Shown in pieces: positions 55,433-64,000 of a DNA stretch of 64,000 nucleotides (the first letter of the stretch is position 1; every line of letters begins with the position of its first letter). The stretch is from NCBI GenBank assembly GCA_938014335.1, contig CALLRP010000024.1, forward strand, positions 21,623 through 85,622, given 5' to 3'. Made by a program: the position numbers and the translations under genes. The DNA comes from an uncultured bacterium (GTDB lineage: Bacteria; Hydrogenedentota; Hydrogenedentia; Hydrogenedentales; Hydrogenedentaceae). The notes below the pieces were generated by a model. That model ran no database searches. It was given only the letters and a program-made list of their open reading frames with translations, and was not told the DNA's origin.

Positions 55433-56743
55433 TTATTCGGGTAGAGGTTTATCTTTAGTTTCGGGCGCAAAAGGTAGGACTGCCAAACCGACAAGGAATA
55501 CCACTGAAATCATAACACCTGCTTGACGAATACCAAATCGCTGTGCTAAGGTTCCAAAAGTGTATGGAGCAAAAGCGGAGATATACCTTGCTACATTGTA
55601 ACAGAAACCAACGCCGGTTGCCCTCAATCGTGTAGGATATAATTCGGGGAAATATACCGCATATCCGGAGAAAATAGCCAATAACATAAATCCCATAGAG
55701 AAAAATAAAACTACAGCCATTCCAAACGAATTTGTAATTATAAATGTAATGGGAATTACAATTAAACAACCCGTCAAAGCCAATGCAAATGCGATTTTTC
55801 TGCCGGAGCGTTTTGCTACATATCCATAACATAAAGCACCTAAAAAACAACCAAAATTTTGTGCCATAACTGCTAAACTTACTTTCACTTCCACTGCCTT
55901 CTTCAGTTCAGGTAAATTATCCGGGTTCAGAATTTTGCGTAACAGTTCCGCCGACCAAACACTTATACCCCAGAAACCAACAACTCCAACCGTTGCCAAT
56001 ACAATCCCTATAATGGTATTCCTTCTCCAACGCGGGTCTCCAAACAGTTCACGAACAGACCCCAATCCTTCTTCCCCTTTAAGGGCTTTTTCCTTTGCAT
56101 CATGCCATGATTGAGGTTCTCTGATATACCACAAAATAATAAAGACCAGAATACCTGGCAAAATTCCTACCAGGAATATATACCTCCACACAGTGTCTAC
56201 AGATGAAACTATACTTGTTAGAGTAAGGTTAATCACACCTGACATGATATTTCCAATTGCTGACATAGATTGCAATAAAGCGAGTGCAGTAGGTCTGGAA
56301 TGGTCTGGAAAAGTTTCCGCGACCAATGCCGCACCTGCTGCAAATTCTCCCCCTATCCCTAAACCTGTCAAAAAACGCAAGGCAATAAACTGCATCCAGT
56401 TTTGTGATAGGCCACTTAATCCTGTAAAACCGGCATACATTAAAATGGTTATTGCCATCGTTTTTGTGCGTCCTAATCGGTCTCCGACCATACCAAAGAA
56501 GAGACCTCCTGTTGCCCAGCCCAACATCATGCACATTGTTGCTATACCTATATACCAGTTTAAATCGGCTTCACTAACCCCTGGCACTAATGTCCGCATA
56601 GCAGGCTGTTTAGCAAAAACAAATAACCATTGATCCATAGTATCAAACATCCAACCCATTATTGCCACTGCTAAAACAAGATAATGATAACCTGTCAAAC
56701 CTTCTGTCCATCGCTTTTGGTTTAATACTTTTGGTTGAGTCAT
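55433..56743 (-). CDS. MFS transporter (sugar/acid symporter type)
   Basis: 436 residues, 12 predicted helices in two halves with a cytoplasmic loop at about 210-245. MFS signatures: GDRLGRTKTM between helices 2 and 3, RFLTGLGIGGEFAAGAALVAE in helix 4, and YPTRLRATGVGFCYNVAR in the second half. Helix 1 carries FDTMDQWLF, the D-x2-D pattern of aromatic acid, sialic acid and related H+ symporters (SHS/AAHS). The likely substrate is a sugar acid or organic acid entering through the downstream porin. AAGGG precedes the ATG. It follows the HDOD gene after 43 bases. Confidence 0.9.
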   Translation of the reverse strand: MTQPKVLNQKRWTEGLTGYHYLVLAVAIMGWMFDTMDQWLFVFAKQPAMRTLVPGVSEADLNWYIGIATMCMMLGWATGGLFFGMVGDRLGRTKTMAITILMYAGFTGLSGLSQNWMQFIALRFLTGLGIGGEFAAGAALVAETFPDHSRPTALALLQSMSAIGNIMSGVINLTLTSIVSSVDTVWRYIFLVGILPGILVFIILWYIREPQSWHDAKEKALKGEEGLGSVRELFGDPRWRRNTIIGIVLATVGVVGFWGISVWSAELLRKILNPDNLPELKKAVEVKVSLAVMAQNFGCFLGALCYGYVAKRSGRKIAFALALTGCLIVIPITFIITNSFGMAVVLFFSMGFMLLAIFSGYAVYFPELYPTRLRATGVGFCYNVARYISAFAPYTFGTLAQRFGIRQAGVMISVVFLVGLAVLPFAPETKDKPLPE

Positions 56744-56786
56744 CCTATCGCCCTTAACTCAATATGTTTAATTAAAGCAATATAAA

Positions 56787-57653
56787 CTACGAACCTGTAT
56801 AATTCATCAATTCTTCTATGAAGGAATGTTTATCAAAATAAAGGTTGATAATATCAATAATCTTTCTATTATTTAAACCTGCCATGTTCCACACATCTCC
56901 TCGTAATGGATGGAGTTCGTGACCATAGGCAGAAAATCCTGAGGCTCGAACAATATAATCCGCTACGCATAAAGAAGCAGAAATCAGTTGCTGTCGTTCA
57001 CTCTTAACACTCCAGGGCTCATGATGATATTGCACCGCCACACACAAATCTTCTGCCAGTTTCCATTCTTCTGCAATTTTCCCTCCCACCTGAGCGTGGT
57101 CTACGCCAATAATTTGCTGTTCTATTGCTACCCATGAACCATACCCCCCTTCCTTCGCACAATGACAAACACTTGCCCAATGCTTCGGCAAAAACTCACC
57201 CAAAAGCATTTTTCCTATATCATGTAATAGCCCAAAAACAAAACCTGTATCCCCTTTTGCAAATATCTCTTTTAAGGGGCTAACAGAAGATACTGCATCC
57301 ATTGCAACCCCTACTGCAACACTATGCCGAACCATATCTTGCGCCATTTTCCCCATCTGAGAAAAAATAGTTGCTGTAATTACAAGATTACGAATGACTT
57401 TTGGCCCTAATAATACAATAGCATGTTCAATAGAAGTGATCTTTTGCCCTAAACCATAATAGGCAGAATTGACCAATCGTAATAGTTTAAAGGATATGGA
57501 TGGGTCTAATGAAATTGCTCGAGATAAATCTGCAAGTTTCGTATCGGGATTTTCAATAAGTGCCAAAATATTTTGTACAGAAGTAGAAAGGCTGGGAAGA
57601 GTTACTGTTTCGGCTAAAAGACTTTCTATTGTATATTTTGTTAGCTCTTCCAT
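56787..57653 (-). CDS. HDOD domain signalling protein
   Basis: 288 residues, essentially one HDOD domain: LPSLSTSVQNILALIENPDT start, SLDPSISFKLLRLVNSAYYG, and GLLHDIGKMLLGEF, which keeps an HD pair, with VDHAQVGGKIAEEW and QYHHEP after it. HDOD proteins act in signal transduction without a known single enzymatic role. No receiver or GGDEF domain is attached. There is no ribosome site at the ATG. It lies between a small unknown gene and the MFS gene in a minus-strand run. Confidence 0.9.
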   Translation of the reverse strand: MEELTKYTIESLLAETVTLPSLSTSVQNILALIENPDTKLADLSRAISLDPSISFKLLRLVNSAYYGLGQKITSIEHAIVLLGPKVIRNLVITATIFSQMGKMAQDMVRHSVAVGVAMDAVSSVSPLKEIFAKGDTGFVFGLLHDIGKMLLGEFLPKHWASVCHCAKEGGYGSWVAIEQQIIGVDHAQVGGKIAEEWKLAEDLCVAVQYHHEPWSVKSERQQLISASLCVADYIVRASGFSAYGHELHPLRGDVWNMAGLNNRKIIDIINLYFDKHSFIEELMNYTGS

Positions 57654-57687
57654 AATAACTGTATAAAATCTTTGTATATTTTATTCT

Positions 57688-57948
57688 CTATTTTATTTCA
57701 AGGGGTATAATATGTCGCTCTCCAAATACCCGTTCCTGCACACAGAGTATATCAATCAGGTCCTCAGGAGTAAAAAAATCTAATAATTTCTCAACGGGGA
57801 CTATTTCTCGTTCGGTACCTTCTTTTTGAAAAACAACAACTGCATGCTGTTCTTTTCCATATTTTCCAATAAGAACCACTACCCCTTTTCGTCCATCCTT
57901 AAGTTGGACCATTCGTAGGACTGCAGAACCCTGCCTTTTCCAATTCAT
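57688..57948 (-). CDS. Small hypothetical protein
   Basis: 86 residues: a basic front (MNWKRQGSAVLRMVQLKDGRKG), a beta-rich centre (GVVVLIGKYGKEQHAVVVFQKE) and VPVEKLLDFFTPEDLIDIL. It looks like a small single-domain SH3/Tudor-like beta barrel, but no family is recognised. The ATG at 57948 is 3 bases after the stop of the TIGR04073-like gene with no ribosome site of its own, so translation is probably coupled to it. Followed by the HDOD gene after 34 bases. Confidence 0.65.
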   Translation of the reverse strand: MNWKRQGSAVLRMVQLKDGRKGVVVLIGKYGKEQHAVVVFQKEGTEREIVPVEKLLDFFTPEDLIDILCVQERVFGERHIIPLEIK

Positions 57949-57951
57949 TCG

Positions 57952-58317
57952 TTAAAATAAAAATTCAGGTTCTAATACAGGTTGGAAATTCACTTCTTTA
58001 TCTGTAACAGGGAAAGTTACCGCTTCGAACACACCTGTCCCCGTCCTCATCACAGCACGAGCTGTCCCTAATACAGGCACAACCCCAAACAGATAACCAA
58101 AAGGTTTCCCCTCTTTCAATTTTTTATCAAAGGTTAAGGGTATTTCTGCCCAACCAAACATAATATTGGATAAACCCCTACCTAATTTTGTAAGTGATTT
58201 CTCAAATCGTGTTGGTTTAGGTAAATCTTCATCGGGATTGTATTCCTGAGCAAACACAAGCACAGGTTGAAGGCATAAAGAAAACAATACCATTATCAAA
58301 ATTACTTTTTTAAACAT
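57952..58317 (-). CDS. TIGR04073-like exosortase-associated protein
   Basis: 121 residues with a signal peptide (1-23, LVFAQ). The core SLTKLGRGLSNIMFGWAEIPLTFDK, a central GYLFGVVPVLGTARAVMRTGTGVFEAVTFP and a C-terminal PVLEPEFLF follow the pattern I recall for TIGR04073, a family noted in genomes that carry exosortase/PEP-CTERM systems. Exact function is unknown; the protein should be periplasmic or outer-membrane. It lies 89 bases downstream of a gene coding a protein with a CTERM-like tail, which makes the association suggestive. No exosortase is in the window. Confidence 0.7.
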   Translation of the reverse strand: MFKKVILIMVLFSLCLQPVLVFAQEYNPDEDLPKPTRFEKSLTKLGRGLSNIMFGWAEIPLTFDKKLKEGKPFGYLFGVVPVLGTARAVMRTGTGVFEAVTFPVTDKEVNFQPVLEPEFLF

Positions 58318-58406
58318 ATCTATTTCTCCAATAAATTATAAATTTCAGTTATATTATAAATAGTCTATCAGATTTTACCAAAATTGTCAAGAAATATTTC
58401 AACTTT

Positions 58407-59384
58407 CTATTTGCTTTTTCTCTTCTTTGCCATTGCTGTCCAGGAACCTAACAGAATAAAACTCATACCCAATACCAATAAATTGCCTAAAAATTGTTTT
58501 ATCCCACCAATACCCCTTTTTTGTTCACAACCACATGGAAATGGGAACGGCTTCTCCCCTTCGCCTTCACCTTCCCCTTCTGTTATTCCTTCCCCTTCCT
58601 GTGAACTAATGGGTTTATATTCCGCACTTAATGTAACTTTTTCATTCGCAACTACATTCACTTGTAGCGAATTAGGTTTTACCCAATTAGGAATATCCAT
58701 AAACTCCACCCAATATTGTCCAATTTCTTTAGTAATTGTTACTCCACTATCTCTAAACGTAGTTTCACCTCCAAGTCTCCACATGGCTCCTGCTTTTACA
58801 GCCTCTTTAGGAGAAATATTTACCATCAATTTTCCCTGTTCACGAGAATAGGTACCGGATATATTATTTGTAATATCTGATTGTAAATCCACAACTGTTT
58901 TTTCAGGAACATTCCAGCCAGGTACTTTTTTAAATTCAATTTCGTACTCAGCTACTGGAACATCTGTCTCTATTTCCCCATCATTTCTCCAAACCTCCTG
59001 TCCTACTCTACGCCATTGAGCCCCTTCATTCACAACCTCAGATGGAGAGATTGTAACCTTTAACGAACCCTTTAATCTCTCATAAATACCTGCAATTTCT
59101 GTGGTCTTCCCTTGTACAAGTGTTACCTGTCTACTCGCTGGGGCTCTCCAACCTTTTATATCCCCTTTAAACTCCACTGTATAGTCTCCCTGGGGCAACA
59201 CAAGCATTTTACCTGATAGATACCACTCATCTCCTAATTCCCTTACCTTCCAACGCGCATCTAAACCGTTGATTTCTTCAGGATGTAATGTTACCACTAA
59301 AGCAGTATTATTTGTCTGTGCATTAATCCCAAAATTTGCAATTAAAAAATTCATTACGAAAACGCTTATCCAGAATCTTTTCAT
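58407..59384 (-). CDS. Surface protein with three beta repeats and CTERM-like tail
   Basis: 325 residues with a signal peptide (1-22, FGINAQ). Three related segments of about 75 residues (GSLKVTISPSEVVNEGAQWR, GKLMVNISPKEAVKAGAMWR and the first, TALVVTLHPEEINGLDARWK), each ending with a GxY motif, resemble PEGA-like/Listeria-Bacteroides-type surface repeats. Then EGEGITEGEGEGEGE, FPCGCEQKR, a membrane helix (FLGNLLVLGMSFILLGSW) and KKRKSK. The tail matches those at 3356 and 4046. AAGGAG lies 11 bases before the ATG. Probably displayed or anchored on the surface. Confidence 0.82.
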   Translation of the reverse strand: MKRFWISVFVMNFLIANFGINAQTNNTALVVTLHPEEINGLDARWKVRELGDEWYLSGKMLVLPQGDYTVEFKGDIKGWRAPASRQVTLVQGKTTEIAGIYERLKGSLKVTISPSEVVNEGAQWRRVGQEVWRNDGEIETDVPVAEYEIEFKKVPGWNVPEKTVVDLQSDITNNISGTYSREQGKLMVNISPKEAVKAGAMWRLGGETTFRDSGVTITKEIGQYWVEFMDIPNWVKPNSLQVNVVANEKVTLSAEYKPISSQEGEGITEGEGEGEGEKPFPFPCGCEQKRGIGGIKQFLGNLLVLGMSFILLGSWTAMAKKRKSK

Positions 59385-59574
59385 TTAGAATAAACTCCTT
59401 ATTTTTTATTATATAAGTGTATTCAAAAAGTATATTTCTTGTCAATTAATTTTCTTTTTATTCATCAAAATATCATGCCTTGTCAATATTTTATCATAAC
59501 CTTCTATTTTTCATTAACCTATTTATGAAAAACCTTTTACATTTAATATAATATATCAAAAAAAGGAAATATAT

Positions 59575-60846
59575 ATGGGTTTTTATTTATCGAATGAAGA
59601 AACAAATTTAAACCATTTTGACATATCTATCCGTGAGAATACCCTACAATCTTTATTGAAAACATACCAAATCCAAACTTTTGAAAAATCACTCCGATTT
59701 TTTAATCTCCATTGCCACAGTTTTTTTTCCTACAACGGATATGGCTTTTCTCCATCTGCATTAGTATGGAAGGCTCGACAAAATAATCTTTATGCATTGG
59801 GCTTAGTGGATTTTGATGTTTTAGATGGGGTTGAAGAATTTTTAGATTGCTGTAATATTTGTGGAATAAAAGGCTGTGCTGGCTTTGAGACACGAATTTA
59901 TGTCCCTCCCTTTGCAAAACATGAAATTAATTCTCCCGGAGAGCCGGGTATAAGTTATCACATAGGCATGGGCTTCATTTCTCAAAAAGTAAAAAAAGTG
60001 GATTTTTTAATAAAATTAAAAAATATAGCTCAAAACCGTGTTCAAACAATGATTGCATTAGTAAATAATTATCTGGCGCCCCTTTCTATTGATTATGAAA
60101 CAGAAGTAATTCCACTGACACCCGCAGGAAATCCAACGGAGAGGCATTTATGTACTGCCTACTATCAAAAAAGTAAACAACAGTTTCCTGATGAAGAAAA
60201 CTTTATTCGCTTTTGGTCAGAAAAACTTAAAACTCCTCAAAATGATATTGAAAATATTATTACAAAACCTGTTGAATTTCAAAATCTTTTAAGAGCCAAA
60301 CTAATGAAAGCCGGGGGACCCGGATATATTCCAGCAAAACCTGAAAATTTTCCTACTCTCATAGAAGTGAATGAGTTTATCCTTGCTAATGGGGCTATTC
60401 CTACTTTTGCATGGCTTGATGGCACCAGTTCAGGAGAACAAAATATTGAAGAATTATTAAATATTATGACTGCTTCAGGTGTGCAGGCTGTCAACATTAT
60501 TCCTGACCGCAATTGGAATATAAAAGATTCGGGACAAAAACAAGCGAAACTAAAGAATTTAGATGACTTCATCTCTCTTGTTCGTGAATTGTATCTTCCT
60601 ATATTTATTGGAACGGAATTAAATGCTCCGGGACAAAAATTCGTAGACAATCTTGACACACCTGAACTTCAACCTTATTATCAATTATTTTTGGATGGGG
60701 CTCATATTGCATATGCACATACAGTCCTCCAAAAAACTGCCGGAATGGGATTCACGAGTCCTTGGGCTCAAAATTATTTTACAAATAATAAAGAACGATA
60801 TGAGTTTTTTAGAGAAATTGGGGAACGATTAACCCCTGTTTTATAA
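59575..60846 (+). CDS. PHP-domain metal-dependent hydrolase-like protein
   Basis: 423 residues. The first PHP motif NLHCHSFFSYNGYGFSPSAL carries H46 and H48; YALGLVDFDVLDGVEEF follows in place of the usual ITDHD, so the second His-containing motif is altered (VDFD). Later His/Glu residues occur at GFETRIYVPPF, ISYHIGMGF and FIGTELNAPGQ. The family includes phosphoesterases and polymerase PHP domains; here the core is complete in length but at least one ligand differs. AAGGAAA precedes the ATG, about 12 bases away. Stand-alone; substrate unknown. Confidence 0.72.
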   Translation: MGFYLSNEETNLNHFDISIRENTLQSLLKTYQIQTFEKSLRFFNLHCHSFFSYNGYGFSPSALVWKARQNNLYALGLVDFDVLDGVEEFLDCCNICGIKGCAGFETRIYVPPFAKHEINSPGEPGISYHIGMGFISQKVKKVDFLIKLKNIAQNRVQTMIALVNNYLAPLSIDYETEVIPLTPAGNPTERHLCTAYYQKSKQQFPDEENFIRFWSEKLKTPQNDIENIITKPVEFQNLLRAKLMKAGGPGYIPAKPENFPTLIEVNEFILANGAIPTFAWLDGTSSGEQNIEELLNIMTASGVQAVNIIPDRNWNIKDSGQKQAKLKNLDDFISLVRELYLPIFIGTELNAPGQKFVDNLDTPELQPYYQLFLDGAHIAYAHTVLQKTAGMGFTSPWAQNYFTNNKERYEFFREIGERLTPVL

Positions 60847-60892
60847 TTAATATATAAGTCTTTGCCTTAAACATTTAAAGGATACAAATAGC

Positions 60893-62128
60893 ATGAGTTC
60901 ACAAACTCCGTTCCAACCTTCAAAACCGAAAAGAATTCGAAAAAGAAGTTTACTCCCATGGCTTATCGGTATTCTATTCTGGGGAATTTTCTTATTATGG
61001 TATCAATATACACCCCGTCAGGAAACAATAGAATTTTTCTACTCCTGTGGCTTATACCGAGCGAACACTCTTGTTTTTTCACTTTTACAACAAACGACAA
61101 CTCATTCCTTCGCTCTCTGGGCTGTTCCTTCTGTAATTATTCTATTTATTTTATTAGGTATTGCGAATTGGATTTATATTCGTAAGAAACAAAATAAGTC
61201 TCATTTCTGGGGAATATTTTGGTTCATAAAATGGACCCTTATTTTAAGTGGTTTCTTACTGGTAGCCTACCTATTCCTCTGGGGTGCAGGTTATCAACGC
61301 AAACCTATTGAAGCAAAATTAAACCTCGAAATGGTCAAACCTGAAGAGAATGAAATCCGACAGGTTATAAATGATTTGCTCATCATCATCAAGGAAAACA
61401 ATCTTCCGCGAGAAAAGAGAAATCCCGAACAAAGTATCCAGCAAATTTCCAAATCCATGCAAAAAATAGTATCTGATTGGGATGGTATACCCATTTACCT
61501 CCCTTCAAGAGTTCGCCGAACTCCTCCCGGATTATTTTTATTTAATAGCACCTCCGGGATGTGCTTCCCTTTCACATTAGAACCTCATGTGGATGGCGCT
61601 TTACCTCCTCATGCTTTCGTTTCCACTTCCGCACATGAATTAGCTCATATTGCAGGTATATGTGGGGAAGCGGAAGCCAGCTTCGTCGGATATGTAAGTG
61701 CTTTAAATGCAGACGACCCCTTCGCTAAATATTCCAGTGCTCTTGATATTTATGAACGACTTGCATCTTTCTTGCCTGGCGAAGAACGAAAAAAAGCGAT
61801 GGAACAATTGCCCCCTGAAGCACAACAAGACCTCAAAGAAGAACGAGAAATTGTGAATAAATATCGTGTAAAGTGGTTCTCAGAAATATCCTGGAAAGCC
61901 TACGATAAATATTTAAAAACGCAAGGTGTGAAAGAAGGCGTTCGTGATTACGGTAGAGCAACCAACCTTCTCTTAGCTGGCATACGAAAAGGAATTATAC
62001 AACTTCCTCAATTTCAAAAAACATCTACCCCATCTACGGGAAATGTAACCATCCCCCAAGAACAACAACCTCTTGAACAATTAGAAGAAGTCCCTGAAAC
62101 ATCTCAAGACAATAACTCAAACATATAA
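60893..62128 (+). CDS. DUF3810-type membrane metallopeptidase
   Basis: 411 residues. Three membrane helices (about 20-37, 75-96, 108-131), then a large extracytoplasmic part with H248-E249-x2-H252 (SAHELAHIAGICGEAEASF) and E259/E261, the zinc site and extra Glu of DUF3810 proteins. The C-terminal tail is Pro/Gln/Glu-rich. Peptidase function is inferred from HExxH; no substrate is known. AAAGGAT lies 11 bases before the ATG. It ends 74 bases from the convergent GNAT gene. Confidence 0.85.
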   Translation: MSSQTPFQPSKPKRIRKRSLLPWLIGILFWGIFLLWYQYTPRQETIEFFYSCGLYRANTLVFSLLQQTTTHSFALWAVPSVIILFILLGIANWIYIRKKQNKSHFWGIFWFIKWTLILSGFLLVAYLFLWGAGYQRKPIEAKLNLEMVKPEENEIRQVINDLLIIIKENNLPREKRNPEQSIQQISKSMQKIVSDWDGIPIYLPSRVRRTPPGLFLFNSTSGMCFPFTLEPHVDGALPPHAFVSTSAHELAHIAGICGEAEASFVGYVSALNADDPFAKYSSALDIYERLASFLPGEERKKAMEQLPPEAQQDLKEEREIVNKYRVKWFSEISWKAYDKYLKTQGVKEGVRDYGRATNLLLAGIRKGIIQLPQFQKTSTPSTGNVTIPQEQQPLEQLEEVPETSQDNNSNI

Positions 62129-62202
62129 ATTCTGTACCCATCAAATACAAAAATACTATTGAAAAATGCAAATAGATATTTTAAAAAGGGCTTCTTTTAC
62201 TA

Positions 62203-63186
62203 TTACTCCGTATGCCAGTGGAAAGTATGGTGAGCACCTAAAATGCGCGATTGAAGTTTTGGAGGAACGATATTTGCAGGTGCGTTGCAAACATGAACCA
62301 TACCTGTCATAATATCATATCCACTCTTCTGAACCCAGTGAACAGAAAAATTAATCATATCTAACAGGACCCCTCTATTTTGATTGTCGGGGATAACTCC
62401 GGTTAATTCAACATCCGCAATAGTAATACCTAAAGTTTTTTTCGTTTCTTTTTCGACAACAAGAGTGGTATATCCTACTATTTGGTTATTCATTTCAGCG
62501 ATTAAAAAGCAATCCGCTCTACCTAAAAGTGAATGGGTAAGCCATTCTTGAAACATAAAGGGTATTTTATTAGTACTTCTAAGTTTGTCATCCATGAAAA
62601 ATCGATTGTGTTTTGGGATGAATAATTCGGCAAATTTCTTTATATTGGGTAAATCATTCATTGTGGCTATACGAATGGGCGTTTGAGGTTCACGAAGAAG
62701 AATAAAATCTTTACGAAAATCCCAAACATGGTGAATGTGTGTAGCAATAAGACGGAAGTGGTTTTCAGTTAATGCATAAACCCCGTTTAAATCCATAGGA
62801 GATATATGAATATCAATAAACTGAATCTTTTTACCTTTAGCCCACTTTATCAAGTAAGAAACCAACTCAAATTTAATCCGTTGACTTTCTTCCGATTCGT
62901 CAGAAAGAAGAAATCGTATTCGTGCACAGGGAAAACCAAAAATCTCAGTATCCCATTTCAATAATTGTAAAATTAGAATCCCACGAATAATATTGTTCTC
63001 TTCATAAATAAAAGGTATAGCATCTTTATTTAGAACCCCTTGTATTTCATGATTTAGGTAATTTACGAATTGTTCTCTCTCTATGTTTCGAATATAGCCA
63101 AAGGGAAAAATTTTCTGAACTTTGATAAGTGGAAGCAAATCATCCGACTTTATATGATTAACTTCTCTTACATTACTGTGTGTCAT
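62203..63186 (-). CDS. GNAT N-acetyltransferase (WecD-like)
   Basis: 327 residues. LLKWDTEIFGFPCARIRFLL resembles the N-terminal segment of WecD/dTDP-4-amino-fucose acetyltransferases (LxWDSxFFG), and the second half holds a GNAT fold with IVGYTTLVVEK and ADVELTGVIPDNQNRGVLLDMI, where the pyrophosphate loop Q-x2-R-G is kept. It probably acetylates an amino sugar in surface-glycan synthesis. It overlaps the preceding glycosyltransferase gene by 14 bases, so the two are co-translated. Confidence 0.82.
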   Translation of the reverse strand: MTHSNVREVNHIKSDDLLPLIKVQKIFPFGYIRNIEREQFVNYLNHEIQGVLNKDAIPFIYEENNIIRGILILQLLKWDTEIFGFPCARIRFLLSDESEESQRIKFELVSYLIKWAKGKKIQFIDIHISPMDLNGVYALTENHFRLIATHIHHVWDFRKDFILLREPQTPIRIATMNDLPNIKKFAELFIPKHNRFFMDDKLRSTNKIPFMFQEWLTHSLLGRADCFLIAEMNNQIVGYTTLVVEKETKKTLGITIADVELTGVIPDNQNRGVLLDMINFSVHWVQKSGYDIMTGMVHVCNAPANIVPPKLQSRILGAHHTFHWHTE

Positions 63187-64000
63187 CCGAAATAACTTCC
63201 TCTACTATAAAATAAGGGCGATGTTGAACTTCTCGATATGCACGGCTGATGTAAGCACAAAGAATGCTCGTGCATAGGATTTGGACACCTACCAGAAAGA
63301 AGAACAAAGCGGTTACGGTCGCCATATCGTTATAGGTCATATTCCAGAATATTCGCCGAACCAAAATACGGAAACCCATTCCAAATCCCAGCAGGGCAAA
63401 TAAAAAACCGACAAATCCCATGAGTTCTACAGGTATTGTACTAATACTTGCAATAATGTCGAAATTAATCCAGAACAATGACCAAATGCGATATCTACTA
63501 CGACCTTTCTTTCGTTTCCTCTGTTGAATAGGGTAAGAAGCAACTTTCAACCCCATCCATGCAATTTCAGTAGGAATATATCGTGAATGGTGTGTTGCCT
63601 GTAGTAAGCGTTTTACAGCATGTTGGCTAAAAGCGGCCATTCCACATCCCATATCTTTCAAGTCCACTTTCGTAATCTTCTTTATAGTCCAATTCACTAT
63701 TCGGGAAAAAAATTTGCGAAAGGTGCTATCTTGTCTAGATTTCCGCCAGCCTTGCACAAAGTCATAATTGCCCTCTTCTAAAGTTTTTACGAGATTCTCT
63801 ATTTCTTCCGGCGGATTTTGCCCATCTGCATCAATCGTCACGGCAACTTTACCCCGTGAATAATTAAATCCGGCATATACTGCTGGATGTTGCCCAAAAT
63901 TGCGTGTCAGACGCACTATCCGCACACGAGACTCTTTTTGATGATATTGCTTTAAAACTTCAAACGATTTATCCTTACTTCCATCATCCACTGCGATAAT
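63173..64000 (-). CDS. GT2 glycosyltransferase, ArnC/DPM1-like (truncated by window edge)
   Basis: 276 codons visible; the frame is open to the right edge (upstream residues IIAV before DDGSKDKS), so about 20-40 N-terminal residues are missing. The visible part has VDDGSKDKSFEVL, LTRNFGQHPAVYAGF and ATID-ADGQNPPEEI (DxD site), RKSRQDSTFRKFFSR, then two C-terminal helices (about 178-202, 212-240). This is the layout of polyprenyl-phosphate glycosyltransferases such as ArnC, GtrB and DPM1, which load a sugar on undecaprenyl phosphate in the inner membrane. Followed by an overlapping GNAT gene. Confidence 0.9.
   Translation of the reverse strand: MIAVDDGSKDKSFEVLKQYHQKESRVRIVRLTRNFGQHPAVYAGFNYSRGKVAVTIDADGQNPPEEIENLVKTLEEGNYDFVQGWRKSRQDSTFRKFFSRIVNWTIKKITKVDLKDMGCGMAAFSQHAVKRLLQATHHSRYIPTEIAWMGLKVASYPIQQRKRKKGRSRYRIWSLFWINFDIIASISTIPVELMGFVGFLFALLGFGMGFRILVRRIFWNMTYNDMATVTALFFFLVGVQILCTSILCAYISRAYREVQHRPYFIVEEVISDDTQ

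Overview
The window is an AT-rich, densely coded piece of a bacterial chromosome. It holds about 63 protein genes, two tRNA genes, and no insertion sequence, phage gene or CRISPR array that I can see. A beta-barrel porin, GDP-D-rhamnose genes, a GT9 glycosyltransferase, an LpxH-like phosphoesterase and many lipoproteins point to a diderm (Gram-negative) bacterium. Several proteins carry a Gly/Glu-rich linker followed by Cys-Gly-Cys, a membrane helix and a basic tail. Others are lineage-type hypothetical proteins, for example those at 40036-40818 and a TIGR04073-like protein. Together these suggest an uncultured lineage of the Hydrogenedentota / PVC-neighbour type. That placement is an inference from gene style, not a measurement.

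Layout. 1-126 is the start of a lipoprotein leaving the left edge. 331-3281 is the housekeeping operon yicC-gmk-rpoZ-coaBC. 3356-5338 is a pair of surface proteins with the C-terminal sorting-like tail. 5495-9296 holds serA, icd and a small histidine kinase. 9297-11553 (minus) holds an exported protein, a PIG-L deacetylase and a lipoprotein. 11789 is an orphan glycyl-radical activase. 12837-16413 (minus) is the macromolecular-synthesis unit dnaG-rpoD followed by a CAU tRNA. 16534-23335 holds a beta-helix glycosidase-like protein, an M23 lipoprotein, a large PAS/GAF sensor and a xylose-isomerase-like enzyme. 23426-26490 holds murB, a GHMP kinase, an HD hydrolase and a membrane protein. 26571-30513 is a cell-surface sugar block: GT9, a nucleotide-sugar epimerase, then gmd-rmd for GDP-D-rhamnose. 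30565 is tRNA-His. 30576-36046 holds a hydrolase, a 14-repeat FG-GAP lipoprotein, an LpxH-like phosphoesterase, a pseudopilin-like lipoprotein and a FlgM-like protein. 36285-41279 is mostly hypothetical. 41390-45647 holds thrS, a methyltransferase, an RNA m5U methyltransferase and two candidate microproteins. 45649-50553 (minus) is an operon of GH30 glycosidase, a giant ankyrin protein and a sugar isomerase. 50618-53617 holds a double SagB-type nitroreductase and a purple-acid-phosphatase-like lipoprotein. 53697-59384 (minus) is a run from a sorting-tail protein through a TIGR04073-like protein and an HDOD protein to an MFS transporter and a porin. 59575-62128 holds a PHP protein and a DUF3810 metallopeptidase. 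62203-64000 (minus) holds a GNAT and a GT2 glycosyltransferase that leaves the right edge.

How the genes fit together. Core information processing (sigma-70, primase, omega subunit, ThrRS, guanylate kinase, RNA methylase) is mixed with exported carbohydrate-active proteins (GH141-like, GH30, GH15-like), a porin plus MFS importer and sugar isomerases, which suggests saccharide scavenging. A nucleotide-sugar and glycosyltransferase set builds the surface polysaccharide. Convergent genes often abut with 0-1 bp between stop codons, so the genome is compact.

The observations most worth a second look are these: a tRNA-His without G-1 and with the G1:U72/A73 pattern known from a subgroup of alphaproteobacteria; three proteins with a shared CGC-type C-terminal sorting tail, one near a TIGR04073-like protein; two unannotated microproteins at 45292 and 45504 with strong translation signals, a switch-like hairpin pair and a 16-bp palindrome; a leader peptide overlapping the first gene of the rhamnose operon; an orphan intrinsic terminator that may end a small RNA; and a hydrolase whose last 21 codons are the antisense of tRNA-His.
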